Positions 9,201 to 17,256 of a stretch of DNA of 55,710 bases are shown piece by piece. The notes under the pieces were generated by a model, which was given only the letters and a program-made list of their open reading frames with translations, made no database searches and had not been told where the DNA came from. Source of the DNA: Candidatus Omnitrophota bacterium (lineage in GTDB: Bacteria; Omnitrophota; Gorgyraeia; Tantalellales; Tantalellaceae). The position numbers and the translations under genes are program-made. Position 1 is the first letter of the stretch. Every line of letters starts with the position of its first letter. The stretch spans positions 1 through 55,710 of the forward strand of contig JAQUQS010000009.1 in assembly GCA_028715965.1 (NCBI GenBank), given 5' to 3'.

Positions 9201-11260
9201 CTCGGGTCCTCGATAACAACATCCTCGGCATCACAGTTCAACAACGCCGCGATCTCCGCCCTCACAAGCGCCTGATAATCAGCGCCGGTAAAAGAGACCT
9301 CCACGTTACTGACATACCAGCGTTTCCCGCCGTTATAAGAGTAACTGTACATATACAGCGTGAACTCTATGTCGTCGACCCCGACAAGCACTTTGTATTC
9401 CCCGTCCTCCTGCTTCTCCACTCCAATAAGCTTTATGTAGTCCTCGACCACTCCTCCGTCATAATACCAATTGTATTCGTTCTCGCTCTCATCATATACC
9501 ATCCAGTCGACCTCTTCTTTGGCGGCCAGGACAGCGCCTGTCATATCCGCTATCTCCTCGAACGTATAAAGGAACTCTTCCCCATTGTACGTTATCCCTA
9601 TCTCATCCGCCTCACCGTCCTCGTTGTAATGTACCGACCAGAGGAATACAGCGTCGAGGTCCGGTATTATCGCTTCTATGCCGGAAGCGTCCAGCACTTC
9701 CTGCCTGCGAGCACCATCCTCGTCGTCTATATCCCCGTCCATATCGTGATCCGCCAACACGCTCCGGCATTCCCCGTCATCACCGTAAAAAGCTTTATAG
9801 GAAGTATCTTTATATATGATATCTATTGAATCCACACTGAGGTCGTCGGCGAACTGGCAGTCCACTATCTCCACATTATCGAGATCGGGAATGAATTTTT
9901 CCATCTTTCCGAACGCTTCCGTGAAATTCACGCTGAAAGTATGCAGGTCTCCTATCTCCTCCGGCCTGTCTATCAGGATGTCCTGTCCCAGTCTTTTGGG
10001 ATGGAACCCCTGCGGCATGGACGCCGGCAATGTAACGGTTATCTCTATGAGCCCGTCATCCCTTACGGAATAGACCAGCCCATATTCAAAGGATCTGCCC
10101 TCGGCGTCCTTTATGACCACCTTCATGGACGAAGGCACGGCGCTTCCCGGTCCATACGCCCCGTTAAAAGAATAGCTCATGCCCAGCTTACCGTTATCGT
10201 ACAGGTATCCTGAACCCCGGGACACCATTATGTTCTTCGCGCGATCAAGGGTCTTATATTCATAGAACCCTGAAATTACCGTCCAGAGCTTGTCAGGATC
10301 ATATCTGTAAACTGAGCGGCTTTCCGATATCACGACCCCGTTACTTATCGTCCTTGAACTACCTTCGGACAGTTCCAGGTTATGGGTCTTCTCATTGTAT
10401 ACTTCCCGGCTGCTGCCGGTGTATGTGTTGGACCCGGAAACGCTTTCATATGAATATACGGACTCTTTGGCGTACCCTCCCGCCGAATAGGTCATCTCCT
10501 GTCTGTACGAACTGGTCTTTACGCCGTTCCTGTAAGATTCGGACAGAGAGACATAACTGGTGGGGTATTTGCCTTCACTGTCATATTTCCTGCTCCACGT
10601 CATTGTGCTCCTGTATTCGGTCGTGCCGTATTTTGTGATACTGTAAGTCCTGCCTTTTTCTTCCGTCCTCTGACCGCTCTTGCTGAGAAGCGTGACCGCC
10701 TTGAGGTCGTAGATATAGGAATAATAGCTTGTTTTTGTCTCCCTATGGTTCGTTCTCAACTCTCTTCCGGGGGTGACCGTGATCTTCTGTCCGTTATATG
10801 CGCTATCGGGGGCATATGTCAGGCTATTGACCTTCAACGTTTTCGCGTCGACTATATATTCGACCGTTTCCTCATAAGAATACGTGTACCCGTTCTCACC
10901 GTAATAATCAATATACCAGGGATCGCGTGAAGTACGGGAAAAGGTCAAGACCGCGTTGACCTTATACTTTCCCCCGCCTAGATCCACCACCTCTTTAACG
11001 CTCCCGCCTGTGCATGTTGTCGGGGAATAGGATGTACTGCCGTAGCTATCGAAATTCCAATCCCTTTTTAGCGCGTCCTTAAGCGCTATTTTTATCGCGA
11101 CCTTATTCCCGGAAATAGGTAATATCGATATCCCCTTCAAGGGCAACAACTCATCATCGGGATCGATCGCAACCGCGCTCCCGACCGTCTGCGCCAACAG
11201 GGTTCCCGTAAAAAAGGTCACCAGCAGAGCTACCAGCAGAAAACATTTTGAGATCTTCAT
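3242..11260 (-). CDS. Giant secreted protein with triplicated modules, hairpin repeats and EF-hand/dockerin-like repeats
   Basis: 2672 residues with a Sec signal peptide (hydrophobic LLVALLVTFFTG, cut after TLLAQ or nearby). Visible parts: two paralogous starts of modules (RDWNFD near 20 and RDWNLD near 885), each leading into Tyr/Ser-rich short repeats with Y..NG / YDE.G spacing resembling YD or MORN-type beta-hairpin repeats (about 195-390 and 955-1590). A roughly 290-residue module occurs three times (about 577-870, 1984-2273, 2273-2570), recognisable by VDW(M/L)VYD, a D(D/I)IEF strand and LLNC. Calcium-loop motifs DxDxDG lie near 500, 1613, 1652, 1739, 1773 and 1956. A lectin/jelly-roll-like domain (about 1832-1938, ending WVDDIKINGE) sits among them. 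The start has AGGGGG upstream. No catalytic motif or membrane anchor seen. Probably a surface or matrix protein that binds Ca2+ and carbohydrate (inference). Confidence 0.85.
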   Translation of the reverse strand: MKISKCFLLVALLVTFFTGTLLAQTVGSAVAIDPDDELLPLKGISILPISGNKVAIKIALKDALKRDWNFDSYGSTSYSPTTCTGGSVKEVVDLGGGKYKVNAVLTFSRTSRDPWYIDYYGENGYTYSYEETVEYIVDAKTLKVNSLTYAPDSAYNGQKITVTPGRELRTNHRETKTSYYSYIYDLKAVTLLSKSGQRTEEKGRTYSITKYGTTEYRSTMTWSRKYDSEGKYPTSYVSLSESYRNGVKTSSYRQEMTYSAGGYAKESVYSYESVSGSNTYTGSSREVYNEKTHNLELSEGSSRTISNGVVISESRSVYRYDPDKLWTVISGFYEYKTLDRAKNIMVSRGSGYLYDNGKLGMSYSFNGAYGPGSAVPSSMKVVIKDAEGRSFEYGLVYSVRDDGLIEITVTLPASMPQGFHPKRLGQDILIDRPEEIGDLHTFSVNFTEAFGKMEKFIPDLDNVEIVDCQFADDLSVDSIDIIYKDTSYKAFYGDDGECRSVLADHDMDGDIDDEDGARRQEVLDASGIEAIIPDLDAVFLWSVHYNEDGEADEIGITYNGEEFLYTFEEIADMTGAVLAAKEEVDWMVYDESENEYNWYYDGGVVEDYIKLIGVEKQEDGEYKVLVGVDDIEFTLYMYSYSYNGGKRWYVSNVEVSFTGADYQALVRAEIAALLNCDAEDVVIEDPSYWGFLYNRTEGTISWNASVISEKGYIYLSGDYDIATQSAGMEQRTVDGINAVKADVALNLGVTEGEVRIVQAYSYSQVTAVANDIYLTYTAQYAYRSGQQYITYSLSMAVVDNVELLQPAKDFICRSNDISSYDLKVVSYSLGDHGDILFTMEDAEGNTYTASVDIATGKIILTDPDHIQAEKIVADDAQARDWNLDLMEEIYPGEDYQKKACKEVSILSIKEQEDGTRLVTARVSLDNNGYTETRLVEYVVDIASGKCISITVNAWPTMTITREGTNKEVITFERSGYDCKVTVTYNSSGTRYKQEGVSSREYTAYDGTVTTEATTWLRYFNYNTDLPTSCYSRMEKKEGDEVVETKEVRSAYFPDGTMSSWSEKTMCYKDYYIGNGEYQERKVITDESFSYYQESGRMSSEYTREITRDEDGRTMSESYKNANYSETGQYTYLYQYDYENYANGKREFYNLRSIYINSYSGEREDRYENLRYNEKGVMTSEYRTATRKSAEGITLYSYYCNARYDDDGRTQYLDSYTNYYWANGRLKSSYSNDVYERSVYDSTTGEYVKHVVTESSSRSLYENGRTSSESASRRVVHENGVTVENYNKSMRGDENGNITYLSEYEYTYYPDRSQKSYYRRDINTGSDGRVVESKEEKKWNENGDVIYENNYEREKNADGVVVKEYSRTAEYDEQGACTYLYLNSVTRYDNGRDKKRVRETISTSSSSSYRDVMYSEDTYNESGRRTAHLYKHDNWASNGIKTSQQYENSRWDDKGALVYTNTKNVSWGSDGKLRSVTERLCDVDWDTGIKRDEEHRAYYNTAGVITSNSENSSCYDANGDWVYSCSLTENYSNGILDRIYASMYVVSENAYGYYSSKYYRVTYDIEDGSVVYTHVFGPDGKEIEELSGDGYTKPSEIVENMGLDIATRQVELVDVDQDGDIDADDLYFMKNLVSAPVEITEDMINDAFSGKGDINGDGKTDYTDKTLVAYIDDIYASSSYRANITDGMIARADITGSGYSGDQVEPDGAINSNDYYALYNHVAGYKHYDWIEEEVGGYARGDVDMDGDIDWDDVYLVNTASYMASRKITTDMLAKADLDGDGIVSYDSDYKIIQTYVDYITDNYYMEWPSNSQLELPEGFGTDNWVSQNGTASEWGGFAAQSGPVAAGESSFMEKVVTFDQDSDLSFMWKKSGYSTDKLNVYIDGVLEATVDTSSSNWNEVVLAVAAGTHTIRWEYDRTASTYGNYNYAWVDDIKINGELLDNFEPDMKSRVLEFFANADMNDDGVVNAADIEIAIDTIGMALVAKRAKDEVDYLVYDADESYSSNAEMEDYINISLIEELDNGNYGVIINVGDIEFTIEIRGADDYSFSFYSVDETIRDTSGFYEDTVRAELAALLNCDPNLVSIDPPHGSFLNVTDGTLDWDARIVVEGYGTCYLDGVYSMSEHDATVNARLVNTINAAKNDAADRLGVDVSEVKVYQASGYNTKVAAGGLVIGYSFSIDYNTDEVTETRIDSITGASGTDLLRAAKTYLEGLLYNGSSVNLECTSYAFNDDGDLVITFDNDGEEVSIVMSPETGGVVKNAEDLEADMAIKARRAIDWIVSDDDEPAYWYSPDPIEDYIELIDIVQLENGNYMVECKVDDLHFKVEVGATLNIAGYYNWTLKNAGMMDEAGNLPGKYVDAIKDLLNCSGEDITFIYDENISYSSQDVYDRSDGLVFWQVKVKTGDYSYMYIDGAYDIATMDPGIESSILAPVTAVKEDMEEKGIANEDIVMIYASTSSCTAKANGLEFYFRMNYTYKYDYEKGTYIYTMTKVNLAGLENADGVDLYYDARKFAATEMGTTYYSGLECTDYSLTDDGKVTLTFTYGDQTQSVDVDTETGEVTLPQEIVVERMGEMVMLDDDMEDAPEAAEVETAIVTMPETVSDDTGLMSAGTSIIYTSTVSVPIGSANPSIEKELESKMAAHVESSEQADQSGSREQLEVDAELQKPGVVE

Positions 11261-11343
11261 TTTTGCCCCCTATTTTTATCTTTTTAAAACTTTTTACTTA
11301 CCTGTGAAAATCATGCTTTTCTTGACTTTAACATACACTTATA

Positions 11344-11371
11344 AATATACCCTATCGTTCCGGATATTCAA
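11344..11371 (-). promoter_or_regulatory. Promoter of the giant secreted protein gene
   Basis: Minus-strand TTGAAT, 16 nt, TATATT. It lies in the 209-bp AT-rich spacer (11261-11469) upstream of the start and leaves a leader of roughly 80 nt. Nothing else was recognised in this spacer. Confidence 0.5.
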
Positions 11372-11469
11372 AATGTATATATCCAGCTTTTTTGTAGACT
11401 AACGATTTGGTGGGTTCCTCTTGTATTTTTTACAGCCTGTAACCCCTATTTGATAGTAATTTCGAGCGA

Positions 11470-12093
11470 TCAGAGGTCAAAACCGAGCCTGGAAAGGTCT
11501 CTTTTTAAGGTAGGCGCGTCCACGAACACAAATGCTTTTATACCCATAACCCTTGCGGCGGCGATAAGGTCTTCCCTATCATCCGTATAGAACGAATCCC
11601 TGGGCTTACTGCCGGCGACCCTCAAGGCTTCGGTGAACATGGCGTGATGTGGTTTCAGTTTGCCGACCTTGTACGACAGGACATATCCATCGAACATGTT
11701 CAGCACCGGATAAGTGACTTTTATGTATTCGAAATGGGCTTCGTTCGTATCCGACACCAGCACAAGCTTAACATCCGGGTACGCGCTTCTTATCCCCCGG
11801 ATCACATCCTCCGTTCCCGGCTCAGGAGAGAATATACCGTTCCATATTCCATAGAACTCACCGAACTTGACGTCCATCCTGAAACGCCTCCGTGTACGGG
11901 CAAAGAACTGGGACGAAGAGATCTTGCCCTCGGCATATGACTTCACCTCGCGCGATGTCCGGAAATATTCCAGGATATCCCCGGGTTTGAATTTCGCGTG
12001 GCGCGAATATCCCTCCTCGAGCTTATCCTCATGCACCTTGACAATGACGTTGCCCAGATCGAAGAATATGACGCCAGGCCTTTCTTTACCCAT
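11470..12093 (-). CDS. HAD-superfamily hydrolase, YihX-like
   Basis: 207 residues. Motif I is FFDLGNVIV, the DxGN form seen in YihX-type HAD phosphatases where the usual second Asp is Gly. Motif II is LVLVSDTNEAH, motif III has the Lys in GKLKPHHAMF, and motif IV is the Asp pair in YTDDREDLI. A helical cap lies between motifs I and II. It is therefore probably a cytoplasmic phosphatase of a small sugar phosphate or related metabolite; the substrate cannot be read from sequence. It follows the Nudix gene by only 3 nt, with AAGG upstream of its ATG, so it is the last gene of a uvrD-nudix-HAD unit. Confidence 0.85.
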   Translation of the reverse strand: MGKERPGVIFFDLGNVIVKVHEDKLEEGYSRHAKFKPGDILEYFRTSREVKSYAEGKISSSQFFARTRRRFRMDVKFGEFYGIWNGIFSPEPGTEDVIRGIRSAYPDVKLVLVSDTNEAHFEYIKVTYPVLNMFDGYVLSYKVGKLKPHHAMFTEALRVAGSKPRDSFYTDDREDLIAAARVMGIKAFVFVDAPTLKRDLSRLGFDL

Positions 12094-12096
12094 ATG

Positions 12097-12522
12097 TCAG
12101 CAGAACCTTTCCTTGAACGCTTTTATACCATTAGCCACGAGTTCCGCGCTTCCGGCGTACTCTATCCTGCTTACGGCTTCTTCGGGCCAGAACCATTCCG
12201 CTTTCTCGACCTCACCCTTTTGCGGTACGAGTTTCTGCCGCGCGGAAGACCTGACGAGATAGATATCCACCACCTTATGCACTTTCTCCCCCCGCAGGAT
12301 ATAGTGATATTCCTGCCTGCCGATAAAGGTCTCAATAGTTATATCCTCCAGGCCGGTCTCTTCCTTTATTTCCCTCAAAGCGGCGGTTTCCGGCGTCTCT
12401 CCTTTTTCAAGATGTCCCTTGGGCCATGTCCATCGACCGTAGCGATCCTTTATGAGAAGCACCCGGGGGCGCCCTCTCTCCTTTTTTATGACCACTCCGC
12501 CAGCGGCAAAATGTTCTTTCAC
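12097..12522 (-). CDS. Nudix hydrolase
   Basis: 141 residues with a complete Nudix box beginning at Gly36: G-x5-E42-x7-R50-E51-x2-E54-E55-x-G57. The preceding RYGRWTWPKGH segment and the overall size are like bacterial diadenosine tetraphosphate / nucleotide pyrophosphohydrolases of the MutT/Ap4A group. It would cleave a nucleoside diphosphate linked to another moiety in the cytoplasm with Mg2+. It lies 31 nt after uvrD and 3 nt before a HAD phosphatase gene, so the three are probably cotranscribed. Substrate not determinable here. Confidence 0.9.
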   Translation of the reverse strand: MKEHFAAGGVVIKKERGRPRVLLIKDRYGRWTWPKGHLEKGETPETAALREIKEETGLEDITIETFIGRQEYHYILRGEKVHKVVDIYLVRSSARQKLVPQKGEVEKAEWFWPEEAVSRIEYAGSAELVANGIKAFKERFC

Positions 12523-12553
12523 GATATTCTCCTCCTGGTTAGCCAGGAACGTT

Positions 12554-14620
12554 TCAAAGGTCGATAATGTCCATCTCGGCGCCAGCGCCGTACGACATCT
12601 CGTCTCCGGGGTCGTCGTTGAACCCGGTCAGGGCCGTCTCGACCTCCCAGACCTCATATTCCCCGGGGCTAAGCTCTTCCAGGAATCTTGAATGCCTGGA
12701 TATTACGGTACCCATCTGGTGGTCATACCTTGTCACCGGGTGCAGGAGATAAAGATATTTCCTGGCCCTGGTCACGGCCACATAGAAGAGCCGTCGTTCT
12801 TCTTCCATTTCAGGATCTTCCTGCATGGCCTTTGGATGCGGGAACTGTCCTTCGCAAAGACCGATTATGAACACAGCGTCCCATTCAAGACCTTTTGCCT
12901 GGTGCACGGTGGAAAGGACAAGATGTTCATCCTCTTCTTTAGCCCCCAGTACGGTCTCCCCCCTGAAACTTTCCCTGAGCGTCATATCGTTAAGGAAATC
13001 CTTGAGCTCGGAATACTCGTGGGAAAAATTTATAAGCTCATGAATATCGTCCAACCGGTCCTTGGCGTTCTCGAAATTCGTCATAAGGTGGTCCTCGTAG
13101 CCGGAAGAGAGCACTTTGTCGATAAGCTCCCCGGGCGCGATCGCCAAAGTCGCCGGGTCAGTGGCCACCTTCATTATCCTGCGGAACTTCTCGTAGCCTT
13201 TTACGGCCTTAGGCGGGACTACCCTGGATATGTCCTCGCTGCGGACAAAAGCCATAATGTCCCTGCCGGAGGACATGAAGTGGCTGTATATCTTTTCGGC
13301 GTATCCCGGTCCTATCCCGGGACACATGGTAAGCGTCCTCATCCAGGCTATCTCGTCAAGAGGGTTGGCCACCATTTTCAGGTACGCCAGCACATCCTTG
13401 ATATGCGCCTGCTCGAAGAACCTTATCCCGCCACGGACTATATAAGGTATGCCTCTTTTGACGAGCTCCATTTCAAGCTCCGCGGACTGGTAGTGCGCCC
13501 TGAAAAGTACCGCCATATCACGCATCTCCACGCCTTCTTCCCTCATCTCGAGCACTCTTTGCGCCAGGAAAGAGGCCTGTGCGTACAGGTCCTTGGCTTC
13601 GACCAGGACCGGTTTTTCCAGCGACGGGTTCACCGCCTTGAGCGTTTTTTCGAACTGCCTGGTATTATTGAGGAGCGAATCGTTCGCCAGCTCCAGTATC
13701 TCCGGAGTAGACCTGTAGTTTATCTCCAGCTTATAGACCTTGGCGTCCTTATATCTGGACGGGAACTCCAGGATGTTGTCCACCCGCGCTCCCCTGAACG
13801 AGTAAATGGATTGCGCGTCGTCCCCCACCACCAGGAGGTTTCGGTACTTCTCCCCAAGTATATCGATTATCGAGGCCTGCAGGATGTTCGTATCCTGGTA
13901 CTCGTCGACCATTATGTAACGGAACTGGTTGGTGAACCTTTCCCGCGCGGACGGTACGGTCTCCAATAACTGCCGCCACTTTATCAGGAGATCATCATAA
14001 TCCATATTATTGGAACTTTTCTTCTTTTTCTCATAAAGGGCCATTATGCCCTCTATTTCGCCAGCGAACCGCTCGAAATAAGAGTACCTCTGTTCCAGTA
14101 CTTTCTTTATGGTCTTACCCGTGTTGAGCGACAGGCTTATTATGGACTGTACCACTGAAGGCTTGGGGAACTTTTCTTCCTTGGCCTTTGTGCCGATGGC
14201 CTTCATGCACGCCTTGATAAGGTCTTTTGAATCGTCCTGGTCGAGTATGCCGAAATCCCTGCCGAAACCTATATGTTCGGCGTACATGCGAAGCGTCCTG
14301 TTACCTATATGGTGGAAAGTCCCGCTCCACAGGCCCTTAGGCTCGTACTTGAGGAGCATCTCCGTGCGATTCCTCATCTCACGCGCGGCCTTGTTAGTGA
14401 ATGTCATGAGGAGGATATTCCTGGGGTCGACCTTTCTCTCCAGAAGATACGCCAGCCGGTATATCAGGGTACGCGTTTTACCGCTCCCGGCCCCGGCAAG
14501 CACTAGGCACGGTCCTTCCGCCGCGGTAACCACCTCATACTGCTCGGGATTAAGGTTGCCCTTGAAATCTATATGTGATTCTACGTTCCCGGAAGGATCG
14601 TGAAGTATGTATTTTTTCAT
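12554..14620 (-). CDS. pcrA: UvrD/PcrA/Rep-type DNA helicase
   Basis: 688 residues, a superfamily 1A 3'-5' DNA helicase used in repair and replication-fork maintenance. Walker A GAGSGKT is at 43-49; further motifs visible in order are TFTNKAAREM (Ia), VDEYQDTN (II), GDDAQSIYSFRGA (III), INYRSTPEI (IV), STVHQAKGLEWD (V) and FYVAVTRARKYLYL (VI). It is closer to PcrA/UvrD than RecB: no nuclease domain, and the C-terminus ends soon after motif VI with an acidic tail. The ATG at 14620 has no Shine-Dalgarno sequence; instead a near-consensus promoter ends 8 nt upstream, so the transcript is likely leaderless. First gene of a unit with nudix and HAD. The symbol could equally be uvrD. Confidence 0.95.
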   Translation of the reverse strand: MKKYILHDPSGNVESHIDFKGNLNPEQYEVVTAAEGPCLVLAGAGSGKTRTLIYRLAYLLERKVDPRNILLMTFTNKAAREMRNRTEMLLKYEPKGLWSGTFHHIGNRTLRMYAEHIGFGRDFGILDQDDSKDLIKACMKAIGTKAKEEKFPKPSVVQSIISLSLNTGKTIKKVLEQRYSYFERFAGEIEGIMALYEKKKKSSNNMDYDDLLIKWRQLLETVPSARERFTNQFRYIMVDEYQDTNILQASIIDILGEKYRNLLVVGDDAQSIYSFRGARVDNILEFPSRYKDAKVYKLEINYRSTPEILELANDSLLNNTRQFEKTLKAVNPSLEKPVLVEAKDLYAQASFLAQRVLEMREEGVEMRDMAVLFRAHYQSAELEMELVKRGIPYIVRGGIRFFEQAHIKDVLAYLKMVANPLDEIAWMRTLTMCPGIGPGYAEKIYSHFMSSGRDIMAFVRSEDISRVVPPKAVKGYEKFRRIMKVATDPATLAIAPGELIDKVLSSGYEDHLMTNFENAKDRLDDIHELINFSHEYSELKDFLNDMTLRESFRGETVLGAKEEDEHLVLSTVHQAKGLEWDAVFIIGLCEGQFPHPKAMQEDPEMEEERRLFYVAVTRARKYLYLLHPVTRYDHQMGTVISRHSRFLEELSPGEYEVWEVETALTGFNDDPGDEMSYGAGAEMDIIDL

Positions 14621-14628
14621 ATCGCGCC

Positions 14629-14657
14629 ATTATATCCCATGCTGCCGGTAAAATCAA
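14629..14657 (-). promoter_or_regulatory. uvrD/pcrA promoter, predicted leaderless
   Basis: Minus-strand TTGATT, exactly 17 nt, TATAAT, then eight bases (GGCGCGAT) and the ATG at 14620. The transcription start is expected within two bases of the start codon. Confidence 0.7.
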
Positions 14658-14678
14658 ACGTGCCGTCATCCTGCCGGT

Positions 14679-17144
14679 CTATACCCTTGGCCTACCGTAG
14701 GGTACTTTCCAGATCTCGTCCGCGTAGTTCGCGATCGTCCTGTCACTTGAGAACCTTCCGGAATTCGCGGTGTTCAATATGGACCTTTTAGTCCACTCTT
14801 CCTTGTCGAGGAAAGCGGCCGATACCCTCTCCTGGGTAGCTATGTAATCCGCGAAATCGGCGCACACCTTGAACTTATCCTGCAGCGCGAGCGAGTCAAC
14901 GAGCGGCTTAAACACACCCGGCTCGAACTGGGAGAAGAAATCCTCCTGTATGAGCTTCATCACTTCAGCGAGATGAGGGTCTTTCCTGATATAGTCCCTG
15001 GGGTCATATCCTCCGGCTTCGAGGCTTTGCACTTCATGGGCCTTAAGGCCGAATATGAAGATATTCTCGGGTCCTACCTCTTCGGCTATTTCCACGTTAG
15101 CGCCATCCAGGGTACCAATGGTCACGGCGCCGTTGAGCATGAACTTCATGTTGCCCGTACCCGAAGCTTCGGTCCCGGCGGTGGAGATCTGCTCGGAAAG
15201 GTCGCTGGCGGGGAATATCTTTTCCGCGAGGGACACCCTGTAATTCTCCAGGAATACCACCCGGAGCTTATCCTTGGTCTCAGGGTCATTATTGATGACA
15301 TTGGCGATGTTATTGATGAACTTTATCACCAGCTTGGCCATCAGGTACCCCGGGGCGGCCTTGCCGCCTATGATAGCCGTGCGGGGCACGATGTCCCGGT
15401 CCCCGTTCTTTATCTTGAGATACGCGGATATGAGGTACAGCGCGAACAACGTCTGCCTTTTGTACTCATGTATGCGTTTGACCTGTACATCCACCATGGA
15501 GTCCGGGTCTATCACCAGGCCCGTCCTGGTCTTCACATACCCGGCCAGTTCCTTCTTGTTCTCGAGTTTTGCCTTGCGCCATTTCTTGCGAAAAGCGGCG
15601 TCATCGGCGAACGGTATGAGCTTCTTCATCTGCGAAAGGTCCTGGCACCAGTCGTCCCCTATGGTCTCCGTCACAAGGTCCGTCAGGCGCGTGTTAGCTT
15701 TTTTCAGCCATCTTCTCTGCGTTATGCCGTTCGTCTTGGCGTTGAACTTGTCCGGCCAGAAATCGTAAAAGTCGGCGAAAAGACGCGTCTTCAATAGTTC
15801 CGTGTGGAGTTTGGAGACGCCGTTCACGGAATGGCTCCCGACCACGGAAAGATTGCTCATCCTTACCTTTTTGTCAGGGCCTTCTTCTATAAGCGACATC
15901 CTCCTCAGTTTGTCCTTATCGTGCGGGTACCTGCTGGCCACTTCCTGCATGAAACGCATGTTTATCTCGTATATGATGTCGAGGTGCCTGGGCAGGAGTT
16001 TGCCGAAAAGGGAGATAGGCCATGTTTCCAGGGCCTCCGGCATTATCGTGTGGTTCGTATAAGCGAAAGTGCGCGTGGTTATCCCCCAGGCCGTATCCCA
16101 GTCCAGCTCTTCTTCGTCCAGGAATATCCTCATGAGCTCCACTATGGATACCGCCGGATGCGTGTCGTTCAGCTGTATGGCTACCTTGTCGGGGAACGTA
16201 CTGAAATCCTTGTTCTCCACCTTGAAGCGGCGGATTATGTCGTATATGGACGCCGACGTGAAGAAATACTCCTGTTTCAGCCTGAGCTCCATGCCTTTAT
16301 AGACGTTATCACTGGGATACAGCACTCTAGATATGTTCTCGGAGAAGATCTTCTGTTCGAGCGCTTTCATGTAATCGCCGTCATTGAAATACTCAAGGTC
16401 GAACTCTTCGGTACTGCGGGCCGACCACAGCCTCAGGTTGTTCACGACACCGTTCTTGTATCCCGATACAGGCGTATCGTACGCCATGGCCAGTACGTCC
16501 TTGGTATCCACCCAGTCAACCACGAACCGGCCGCTCTTGTCCACCCGTTTCACCGTTTTACCATAGAACTTGACCTTTATGGTATACTCGGGCCTTTCAA
16601 ATTCCCAGGGATTGCCCAGGCGTAGCCACTCGTCGGGATACTCGACCTGCCATCCTTTTATTATCTTCTGGTTGAATATCCCGTAGTCATATCTTATCCC
16701 GTAGCCGGTAGCGGCTATGCCGAGCGTAGCCATGGAATCCAGAAAACACGCCGCGAGCCTTCCCAGGCCACCGTTCCCCAAACCAGCGTCCAGCTCCTTG
16801 TCCCGCAGGTCTTCCAGGTCATAACCGAGTTCCGAGAGTGCTTCCGTCGTGGTATTCTCCAGTCCAAGGTTCATTATGTTATTGCCTAATAGCCGTCCAA
16901 GCAGGAATTCGAGCGAGAGATAATAAACGCGTTTACAGTTCTCGGCGTGGTAAAGTTGCTGTGTAAGTATCCATTTCTCGATTATCCGGTCTCGTATGGC
17001 TATCGCGAGCGACTTGAAATTGTCATAATCCGTGGCGGTATAGATATCTTTCGCGAGCGCGTACCGCCTGTTATGCATAAAAGCCTCTTTAAGGTCCTCC
17101 GTATCGGCTTTCACGATCTTCTGGGTATCTTTCTTCTCTATCAT
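14679..17144 (-). CDS. glgP: Glycogen/alpha-glucan phosphorylase
   Basis: About 821 residues, family GT35; releases glucose-1-phosphate from alpha-1,4-glucans using pyridoxal phosphate. The PLP lysine is in the conserved EASGTGNMKF segment (near residue 665), followed by LNGAVTIGTLDGANVEI. The N-terminal NGGLGRLAACFLDS and the AIQLNDTHPA signatures are present, so both Rossmann-like halves are complete. I chose the ATG at 17144 (MIEKKDT) because GGGAAGGG precedes it; a GTG 11 codons upstream is possible. It has its own promoter and appears monocistronic. It indicates glycogen storage or maltodextrin use. Confidence 0.95.
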   Translation of the reverse strand: MIEKKDTQKIVKADTEDLKEAFMHNRRYALAKDIYTATDYDNFKSLAIAIRDRIIEKWILTQQLYHAENCKRVYYLSLEFLLGRLLGNNIMNLGLENTTTEALSELGYDLEDLRDKELDAGLGNGGLGRLAACFLDSMATLGIAATGYGIRYDYGIFNQKIIKGWQVEYPDEWLRLGNPWEFERPEYTIKVKFYGKTVKRVDKSGRFVVDWVDTKDVLAMAYDTPVSGYKNGVVNNLRLWSARSTEEFDLEYFNDGDYMKALEQKIFSENISRVLYPSDNVYKGMELRLKQEYFFTSASIYDIIRRFKVENKDFSTFPDKVAIQLNDTHPAVSIVELMRIFLDEEELDWDTAWGITTRTFAYTNHTIMPEALETWPISLFGKLLPRHLDIIYEINMRFMQEVASRYPHDKDKLRRMSLIEEGPDKKVRMSNLSVVGSHSVNGVSKLHTELLKTRLFADFYDFWPDKFNAKTNGITQRRWLKKANTRLTDLVTETIGDDWCQDLSQMKKLIPFADDAAFRKKWRKAKLENKKELAGYVKTRTGLVIDPDSMVDVQVKRIHEYKRQTLFALYLISAYLKIKNGDRDIVPRTAIIGGKAAPGYLMAKLVIKFINNIANVINNDPETKDKLRVVFLENYRVSLAEKIFPASDLSEQISTAGTEASGTGNMKFMLNGAVTIGTLDGANVEIAEEVGPENIFIFGLKAHEVQSLEAGGYDPRDYIRKDPHLAEVMKLIQEDFFSQFEPGVFKPLVDSLALQDKFKVCADFADYIATQERVSAAFLDKEEWTKRSILNTANSGRFSSDRTIANYADEIWKVPYGRPRV

Positions 17145-17212
17145 ATGCCCGCCCTTCCCTGCTTTGCCCGATCGCACGGCCCGTGCTTGCTTTAAAACTT
17201 GGATACACTGTT

Positions 17213-17241
17213 ATTATAATTGCTGCTATTTACTATAGCAA
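17213..17241 (-). promoter_or_regulatory. glgP promoter
   Basis: Minus-strand TTGCTA, 17 nt, TATAAT, with a leader of about 60 nt before the chosen glgP ATG. Confidence 0.65.
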
Positions 17242-17256
17242 GACAATAGCGAGAGT

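Noticed and set aside
3500-11200. Many overlapping plus-strand open frames across the giant gene
   Set aside because: They are short antisense frames arising from biased composition; the minus-strand frame has a signal peptide, a ribosome-binding site and repeated domains.
12692-13969. Long open frame antisense to uvrD/pcrA (and a similar one at 36448-37755 antisense to secA)
   Set aside because: The opposite strand encodes proteins with complete family motifs, the antisense translations show no domain, and no ribosome-binding site or promoter supports them.
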